Shown here one piece after another: positions 5,722 through 9,762 of a DNA stretch of 9,762 bases. This DNA comes from an uncultured Eubacteriales bacterium (GTDB taxonomy: Bacteria; Bacillota; Clostridia; Christensenellales; Christensenellaceae), in contig CACZNR010000064.1 in the NCBI GenBank assembly GCA_902782475.1, positions 1 through 9,762 on the forward strand, written 5' to 3'. The stretch's first letter is position 1, and each line of letters opens with the position of its first letter. The notes below the pieces were generated by a model. It was not told the DNA's origin. It did no database searches and was given only the letters and a program-made list of their open reading frames with translations. The position numbers and the translations under genes were made by a program.

Positions 5722-6252
5722 ATGAAAAGATTCGCTGGCATACTTGTCACGATAATATTTGTTGCAGTTTTATCTTCATGCGGCAGCAAAGCACCAAAAA
5801 CGATAGATGATGTAAAGGGGAAGGAACTTGATTCCGGAATAATAAGTGTTCTGGTTCCTGATAAGTGGTACGGCTTTTTCGGCAAGGATGTGTTTGATGA
5901 ATATGAAGGCGACATCAATCCCTATGTAGTCAACGTGTATTACGATGCAAAATCAGACTGGGATACTCTCTCATCTCCGGGAGTGATGATAACCTACTAT
6001 GGTCCTGATACCATCATGTGGGAACCGAATCCTGATACATACGAAAATGCTGAGCTCATGGATGACATAGTCATCAACGGCCGCACGTACAAGGCATTCA
6101 AGGCCACATCGCTTGACTATCCTATAATAATGCTCTGGTCCAAGGAGCCTGATCAGATACAGATAAGCATCTGGCCTGAGAACGGCAAAAAGAAGATATC
6201 CCTGGATGATGTAGAAGTCCAGGCCATACTCAACAGCATAAAGATCAAGTAA
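5722..6252 (+). CDS. Small lipoprotein of unknown function
   Basis: I do not recognise the family. The 176-residue product starts with a lipoprotein signal peptide: Lys-Arg, a hydrophobic core from about 5 to 17, and lipobox VLSSC with Cys20 as anchor. It should therefore sit on the outer face of the cytoplasmic membrane. The mature part is rich in aromatic residues and Asp: LVPDKWYGFFG (44-54), YVVNVYYDAKSDW, MITYYGPDTIMWEP, then INGRTYKAF (117-125), and a last stretch with IQISIWPENG. Alternating hydrophobic and polar strands suggest a small beta-rich fold, but no catalytic motif is seen. The ribosome binding site AAGGAGGATC is nearly ideal. It is a single-gene unit with its own promoter and terminator, divergent from the thioesterase gene. 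Confidence 0.85.
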   Translation: MKRFAGILVTIIFVAVLSSCGSKAPKTIDDVKGKELDSGIISVLVPDKWYGFFGKDVFDEYEGDINPYVVNVYYDAKSDWDTLSSPGVMITYYGPDTIMWEPNPDTYENAELMDDIVINGRTYKAFKATSLDYPIIMLWSKEPDQIQISIWPENGKKKISLDDVEVQAILNSIKIK

Positions 6253-6314
6253 GCATTGCAGGAGCATATTTTCATATGTTCTGATATCTGACAATTGAAT
6301 AAAAACGGCTGGTT

Positions 6315-6344
6315 AAGGGATCATCAGGGAATGATCCCTTTTCT
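6315..6344 (+). terminator. Terminator of the small lipoprotein gene
   Basis: AAGGGATCAT (6315-6324) pairs perfectly with ATGATCCCTT (6331-6340) around a six-base loop and runs into TTTTCT. It begins 62 bases after the lipoprotein stop. Confidence 0.85.
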
Positions 6345-6365
6345 ACAGCTATCTACAAATTTTTC

Positions 6366-6393
6366 TTGAAAAACATATTATTTATACTATAAT
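6366..6393 (+). promoter_or_regulatory. Strong promoter of the LysR-type gene
   Basis: TTGAAA (6366-6371) and TATAAT (6388-6393) are 16 bases apart, matching five and six of six consensus positions. Transcription would start near 6400, giving a short leader of about 48 bases. It begins just after the preceding terminator, so the regulator gene is its own unit. Confidence 0.75.
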
Positions 6394-6447
6394 TCATATT
6401 ATTAACATAAGTATATTTTATAATTTGTTTTTGCTTTGAGGTTAAAT

Positions 6448-7332
6448 ATGAATTTCAGATCGTTATTAATGTTTGTTACATTATGCGACAATGACTACTT
6501 TGTCACTAAGACAGCTGAGCAGTTAGGAGTCACTCAGCCTTCAATCAGTAATGCGATCAAAGAACTTGAAAAGTACTATGGAGTCAAGCTCTTTGACAGG
6601 ATAGGAAGAAGGTTAACGATAACTTCTGCTGGTCTTAAGCTCCTAGAATATTCAAGACTTGTTGTTCAGAGATACAATGATCTTGAAAGGGAATTCAGGA
6701 ACTGGGACAGGCTAGGTGAACTCCGCATAGGCACATCCAATTCCATCGGAGCATACTTCCTTCCTTCCATTCTCAGCGAATTCAAGAAACTGTATCCGGA
6801 TCTTACAGTAAAGGTAACTGTCAACGAGTCCTCAAATATAGAAGAGCTCATCATAAACAATGAAGTCGACCTTGCCCTTATCGAAGGTGTTGTACACTAT
6901 GAGGACATCAATAAGGAACTTTTCCTTACGGACGAGATATCCATAATAGCGTCCCCTGAGAGATACAGAGATGGTCAGGTCCTTACAAGGGAGCAGTTCG
7001 AAAAGGAAGATCTCATGGTACGTGAAAAGGGCAGCGGCACAAGGGAGATATTCCTAAACAAGCTGTCCGATGCAGACATACATCCAAAGATAACAGTTGA
7101 GAGCGTAAGTACTGAAGTACTTTTAAGGTGCACATATGCAAATGTCGGCATAGCAGTCGTTCCAAGGAGAGTGGCTCTTGGTGCATATAAGGAAGGCAGA
7201 GTGGTTTTCCTGAATCTTGAAGACCTGAATCTCAAGAGGGATTACCTCATAATCCATCATAAGGACAAGTTCATGTCTTCCTATGCAGAGGATTTCATAA
7301 ATGTGTGTAAAGAGGTTGCAAGGGCACAGTAA
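6448..7332 (+). CDS. LysR-type transcriptional regulator
   Basis: A 294-residue DNA-binding regulator. The N-terminal winged helix-turn-helix is clear: FVTKTAEQLGVTQPSISNAI (18-37) and KELEKYYGVKLFDRIGRR (38-55), followed by the linker helix. From about residue 90 the effector-binding domain begins (ELRIGTSNSIGAYFLPSILSEF, LTVKVTVNESSNIEELIINNEVDLALIEG), with the second half near GSGTREIF and ending at the normal LysR length. The style is closest to the CysL/CbbR/YeiE-like group, but no target or effector can be named. The start is ATG 6448 because GAGG (6438-6441) lies six bases before it; a TTG twelve bases upstream falls inside that site's region and is not used. It is not divergent from a neighbour as many LysR genes are. 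The inverted repeat just downstream, in the promoter of the next gene, is a possible target (inference). Confidence 0.9.
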   Translation: MNFRSLLMFVTLCDNDYFVTKTAEQLGVTQPSISNAIKELEKYYGVKLFDRIGRRLTITSAGLKLLEYSRLVVQRYNDLEREFRNWDRLGELRIGTSNSIGAYFLPSILSEFKKLYPDLTVKVTVNESSNIEELIINNEVDLALIEGVVHYEDINKELFLTDEISIIASPERYRDGQVLTREQFEKEDLMVREKGSGTREIFLNKLSDADIHPKITVESVSTEVLLRCTYANVGIAVVPRRVALGAYKEGRVVFLNLEDLNLKRDYLIIHHKDKFMSSYAEDFINVCKEVARAQ

Positions 7333-7339
7333 AATAAGT

Positions 7340-7364
7340 TGTTGTACTTGAAGCCCATACAACA
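7340..7364. promoter_or_regulatory. Operator-like inverted repeat TGTTGTA-N11-TACAACA
   Basis: Two perfect seven-base arms (7340-7346 and 7358-7364) flank 11 bases. The pair covers the -35 hexamer and the spacer and ends directly at the -10 TATAAT of the next gene. There is no T run after it, so it is not a convincing terminator for the LysR gene. Its position suggests a repressor binding site. Confidence 0.45.
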
Positions 7365-7370
7365 TATAAT
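7342..7370 (+). promoter_or_regulatory. Promoter of the Arg-rich membrane protein gene
   Basis: TTGTAC (7342-7347) and TATAAT (7365-7370) are separated by exactly 17 bases. The -10 is perfect and the -35 matches its first three bases. Transcription would start near 7377, with GGAGAG (7391-7396) serving as ribosome binding site for the ATG at 7406. Confidence 0.6.
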
Positions 7371-7405
7371 ATGATTTGATATTCTTATACGGAGAGTATA
7401 TTTAA

Positions 7406-8410
7406 ATGGATAACAGAAGAAGAGTCAGAAGATACAGACCTTCAAACGTATCTTCCGGTACACAAACAAGAACAGTTTCCCGTGGCAGGAACGGCTCGAG
7501 AGGAGGTTCTTCAAAAAGGAATCTTTTCAATTTCGTGGCACTTGTGATCTGCTGCGGTCTTGCACTGGCATATCTCATCAGCATGGTGATACCAAAGGGT
7601 GAGAAGAAAAAGGAGAACAAAGATCCGAGTAACATGAGCATCCAGACAGCGAAGACCCTTGATGAGCTCAACAAGCTTAGCTATCCTGAGGTCTCCATCG
7701 CAGGGTTCAGCACAGTTCCGGGATTCGTACCTAAATACATAAAGAATGAAGAGACAGGCGAATACAGCATCGTATCCCTTGAGACCAGCAATACAAATCT
7801 CAATATCGATGCGGTTGGCTATTACAACGGACCTTTCTTCGAGAACGGAAGTGACATAGTGGTTGAGAAGGCCTTTGCCATAGTCGTCACCAACAGCGGC
7901 TCATCTATCATAGATAACGGAAAACTCATACTGAAGGCAGGAGACAGACAGGTGAACTTCACCATAAATTATCTCCCTGCAAGAAGCACTGCCGTTATAG
8001 TAAATGATGAGAACACCACATTCCAGAAGGATTCGGAAGTCTCATTCATAAGCTATACCGGGACCACTGCAACATCAATGGATGTAAAGGATAAACTGGA
8101 AGTGACAACTGACAACGAGTCCTTATTCCTTAAGAACCTCACTCAGGATCAGATAAAGGACATCAACATATACTATAAGAACAAGGTAAAGGGCATCTAT
8201 TACGGAGGTATCGCATACAGGTCATACCTTACACAGGTAGAGGCAGGTTCACAGTCCAACCTCCTGGCACAGCATTATGTGAAGGATCTTTCCGAGATAG
8301 TATATTATTCATATACTGAACCTGTTCAGTCTTCCATCCTTGACAGTTCCACTGTTACGGATCAGAGTTCAGAAACGTCATCCACTGCATCCTCAAAGCA
8401 GAATGACTAG
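7406..8410 (+). CDS. Single-pass membrane protein with Arg-rich N-terminal tail, unknown function
   Basis: I do not recognise the family. The 334 residues divide into four parts. Residues 1-39 are a disordered, strongly basic tail with RRRVRRYR near the start and Gly/Ser/Arg repeats (ten Arg in the first 32 residues). Residues 40-62 form one hydrophobic membrane segment (NLFNFVALVICCGLALAYLISMV) followed by KGEKKKENK. Residues about 75-305 form a probable extracellular beta-rich domain, with SIAGFSTVPGFVPKYIKNEE, a central VVEKAFAIVVTNSGSSIIDNGKLILKAG typical of an immunoglobulin-like or FxLYD-like strand pattern, and many Asn and Thr. The last 30 residues are a Ser/Thr-rich low-complexity tail. 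A basic cytoplasmic tail before a single membrane segment suggests N-in, C-out topology. It is transcribed alone from a clear promoter to a strong terminator. Any role in envelope structure is a guess. Confidence 0.85.
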   Translation: MDNRRRVRRYRPSNVSSGTQTRTVSRGRNGSRGGSSKRNLFNFVALVICCGLALAYLISMVIPKGEKKKENKDPSNMSIQTAKTLDELNKLSYPEVSIAGFSTVPGFVPKYIKNEETGEYSIVSLETSNTNLNIDAVGYYNGPFFENGSDIVVEKAFAIVVTNSGSSIIDNGKLILKAGDRQVNFTINYLPARSTAVIVNDENTTFQKDSEVSFISYTGTTATSMDVKDKLEVTTDNESLFLKNLTQDQIKDINIYYKNKVKGIYYGGIAYRSYLTQVEAGSQSNLLAQHYVKDLSEIVYYSYTEPVQSSILDSSTVTDQSSETSSTASSKQND

Positions 8411-8430
8411 AAAGATAATAAGAAAAGACA

Positions 8431-8456
8431 AAAGCACGGAGCGATCCGTGCTTTTT
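8431..8456 (+). terminator. Terminator of the Arg-rich membrane protein gene
   Basis: AAAGCACGGA (8431-8440) pairs perfectly with TCCGTGCTTT (8445-8454) around the stable GNRA-type loop GCGA, and the stem leads into the T run. It lies 20 bases after the stop. Confidence 0.9.
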
Positions 8457-8465
8457 AAGTATTTC

Positions 8466-8495
8466 TTTTCAACGATTTGTCAAACATAGTATAAT
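8466..8495 (+). promoter_or_regulatory. Candidate promoter of the multi-pass membrane protein gene
   Basis: A perfect TATAAT (8490-8495) is preceded at 18 bases by TTTTCA (8466-8471), four of six matches. Transcription would begin near 8502. AAGGAGG (8518-8524) is the ribosome binding site for the ATG at 8532. Confidence 0.45.
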
Positions 8496-8506
8496 ATATT
8501 CGTTGA
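8469..8506. repeat. Inverted repeat TCAACGA / TCGTTGA around the promoter
   Basis: Perfect seven-base arms at 8469-8475 and 8500-8506 lie on either side of the -10 box, 31 bases apart centre to centre, close to three helical turns. The sequence GATTTGT also follows or overlaps each arm as a direct repeat (8474-8480 and 8505-8511). This could be a site for a dimeric regulator, or chance in AT-rich DNA. Confidence 0.3.
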
Positions 8507-8531
8507 TTTGTTTATATAAGGAGGCTTTTAT

Positions 8532-9509
8532 ATGACCAATGGTCAGATCTACAGAAAAACATTAGGTTTTTCACTTCGCAGAGTGTTCTGGGATATAGTC
8601 GCTCTGGTCATACTGGCAGCACTTACCGTAGGTGGATTCATGCTTGCCAACAATTTTTCTGAAGGCGGTGCGATCGGACTTCTCATAGGCTTCGTAGTCG
8701 GACTCATAGTGATAGGCATAGTACTCAGGTTTGTTTCATACAGACTCAAGGCTGGTCAGATAGCTATGATGACAAAGGGAGTTACAGAAGGAGAACTGCC
8801 GGACAACGTTATCAAGGCTGGCAAACAGGTAGTAAAGGAACGCTTTGCTACAGTTGCAGCTTACTTTGCCATCACCGGTGCAATAAAGGGTATATTCAAT
8901 CAGGTTGGCAGAGGCATCACAAAACTCGGTGAAAAGATCGGCGGAAACACAGGAAGCACAGTTGGAAGTGCAATATCAAGTGCCATACAGACTCTTGTAA
9001 GCTATCTCTGTGACTGCTGCCTTGGATGGGTATTCTATCGTAAGGATCAGTCAGCAGTAAAGGCTACATGTGACGGTGCTGTTCTTTTCTTCAAGCATGG
9101 AAAGACACTTGCAAAGAACATGGGAAGAGTAGCAGGCATAGGAATCCTTTCACTGCTCCTCATCGGCGGAGTGTTTGCAGGTATCCTTTATGTTGTACTC
9201 TCAAATTTCCCACAGCTCTTCGTAAGACTGAGCCAGGTACTTGCTGAGTCAGCAGCCAGTGGAGAAGGTGAGCTTCCGGCATTCCTTCTTGAACCACAGA
9301 ACCTCATGATAGCATGCTGCGTTTTAGGTGGTCTCATACTCTGGAGCATGGTCCATTCAGTATTCGTAAAGCCTTACATCCTCGTCGGAGTTCTCAGGAA
9401 CTACGTACAGTCAGGAATAGAGGATATGCCTAATGAAACTGAAGCAGTATACAGCAAGCTCGACCAGATATCACCAAAGTTCAGGAAACTGCATAATCAG
9501 CTGGCCTGA
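8532..9509 (+). CDS. Multi-pass membrane protein of unknown function
   Basis: I do not recognise the family with confidence. The 325-residue product has about five hydrophobic segments: near 18-40, 46-68, 148-168 (with the Cys cluster LCDCCLGW at 159-166), 198-224 and 256-278. A Gly/Ser/Thr-rich region (115-150) containing GRGITKLGEKIGGNTGSTVG looks like an amphipathic or re-entrant stretch. The FYRKDQSAVKATCDGAVLFFKHGKTLAKNMG loop (168-198) and the ending VKPYILVGVLRNYVQSG (279-295) loosely recall choline-transporter-like (CTL/SLC44) proteins, but this is only an impression and should not be taken as a call. No catalytic or nucleotide-binding motif is seen. The gene is a single unit with a strong ribosome binding site and its own terminator. 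Confidence 0.85.
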   Translation: MTNGQIYRKTLGFSLRRVFWDIVALVILAALTVGGFMLANNFSEGGAIGLLIGFVVGLIVIGIVLRFVSYRLKAGQIAMMTKGVTEGELPDNVIKAGKQVVKERFATVAAYFAITGAIKGIFNQVGRGITKLGEKIGGNTGSTVGSAISSAIQTLVSYLCDCCLGWVFYRKDQSAVKATCDGAVLFFKHGKTLAKNMGRVAGIGILSLLLIGGVFAGILYVVLSNFPQLFVRLSQVLAESAASGEGELPAFLLEPQNLMIACCVLGGLILWSMVHSVFVKPYILVGVLRNYVQSGIEDMPNETEAVYSKLDQISPKFRKLHNQLA

Positions 9510-9529
9510 CCGATAGATAGGATATCATC

Positions 9530-9564
9530 AAGGGATCTTCAGTAAACTGGGGATCCTTTTTTTT
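9530..9564 (+). terminator. Terminator of the multi-pass membrane protein gene
   Basis: A long stem starts at AAGG (9530-9533) paired with CCTT. It continues through a bulged G, ATC/GAT, two U-G pairs and CAG/CTG around a TAAA loop, and is followed by eight T. It begins 20 bases after the stop codon. Confidence 0.85.
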
Positions 9565-9600
9565 ATATAGTAGAAATATCGGAATAACTGGGATATAGGA

Positions 9601-9641
9601 TAAAAAGAAAAGTCTTTGAAAACCATTGTTTCCAAAGACTT
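9601..9641 (-). terminator. Terminator of the tRNA-Leu transcript
   Basis: AAGTCTTTG (9610-9618) and CAAAGACTT (9633-9641) form a perfect nine-base-pair stem. Read on the minus strand, the stem is followed by TTCTTTTTA. There is no T run on the plus-strand side, so it serves the minus-strand tRNA, which ends five bases away. Confidence 0.8.
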
Positions 9642-9645
9642 AATC

Positions 9646-9728
9646 TGGTGCGATCGATGGGACTTGAACCCATACGGTCTCCCATACGCCCCTCAAACGT
9701 ACGCGTCTGCCTGTTCCGCCACGATCGC
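9646..9728 (-). tRNA. tRNA-Leu(GAG), CCA encoded
   Basis: The minus strand folds as a class II tRNA of 83 bases. The acceptor stem is GCGATCG/CGATCGC with discriminator A and encoded CCA (9646-9648). The anticodon stem is TACGT/GCGTA with one G-U pair, the loop is TTGAGGG, and the anticodon GAG is at 9692-9694. The variable arm is long, as expected for Leu, and the T arm is ATGGG/CCCAT with loop TTCAAGT. GAG reads CUC and CUU, and CTT/CTC Leu codons are very common in the genes of this window. The gene is single, with a terminator downstream. Confidence 0.93.
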
Positions 9729-9747
9729 ATTTTTTCACGCAAGGAAT

Positions 9748-9753
9748 ATTATA
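9748..9753 (-). promoter_or_regulatory. -10 box of the tRNA-Leu promoter
   Basis: On the minus strand TATAAT lies 19 bases before the first base of the tRNA. The matching -35 would fall just outside the window. Confidence 0.5.
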
Positions 9754-9762
9754 AGCACATAA

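Noticed and set aside
6436..6447. TTG start for the LysR gene
   Set aside because: The ATG at 6448 has GAGG at the right spacing, whereas the TTG overlaps that site and has none of its own.
7340..7364. Terminator for the LysR gene
   Set aside because: The seven-base stem is A/T-rich and has no T run after it. It overlaps promoter elements instead.
9646..9728. tRNA-Ser(UGA) reading of the same tRNA
   Set aside because: Shifting the loop by one base to read TGA breaks the anticodon stem. The TACGT/GCGTA stem places GAG in the anticodon position.

Overview
The window reads as a chromosomal stretch from a low-to-mid GC Gram-positive anaerobe of the Clostridia, most likely Lachnospiraceae. The reasons are strong AGGAGG-type ribosome binding sites, TATAAT promoters, short hairpin-plus-T terminators after most units, lipobox lipoproteins, heavy use of ATA (Ile) and AGA/AGG (Arg) codons, and family-level resemblance of several proteins. 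This placement is inference from style; no phylogenetic marker gene is present. No mobile element, CRISPR array or rRNA was seen.

Left part (1-3290): the 3' end of a LysR-type regulator, then a 245-base leader, then a metN-metI-metQ operon for ABC import of methionine (or related sulfur amino acids), closed by a terminator. Two things stand out. First, the leader holds a well-initiated 26-codon ORF with the run Met-Met-Met-Cys-Met-Cys, followed by a perfect intrinsic terminator just before metN. The RNA can form mutually exclusive 1:2, 2:3 and 3:4 pairings, as in a ribosome-stalling attenuator; no S-box or T-box was seen. Second, the binding lipoprotein MetQ is circularly permuted. The segment that is normally C-terminal comes first and the normally N-terminal segment comes last, joined by a new linker and broken at the inter-lobe hinge.

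Middle (3325-5522): a GNAT-type acetyltransferase and a SIMPL-domain (DUF541) protein form a two-gene unit. It converges on an acyl-ACP thioesterase gene on the minus strand across a shared bidirectional terminator.

Right part (5722-9728): a small unknown lipoprotein, a complete LysR-type regulator with a near-consensus promoter, an unknown single-pass membrane protein with an Arg-rich tail, and an unknown multi-pass membrane protein. Each has its own candidate promoter, and all but the LysR gene have a clear terminator. Two of these promoters carry operator-like inverted repeats. The window ends with a minus-strand tRNA-Leu(GAG) gene with its own terminator.

Taken together, the best-supported story is a sulfur amino-acid uptake operon whose expression is probably tuned by ribosome stalling on Met/Cys codons and whose receptor has a rearranged topology. 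The other units look like independent housekeeping or accessory single genes.
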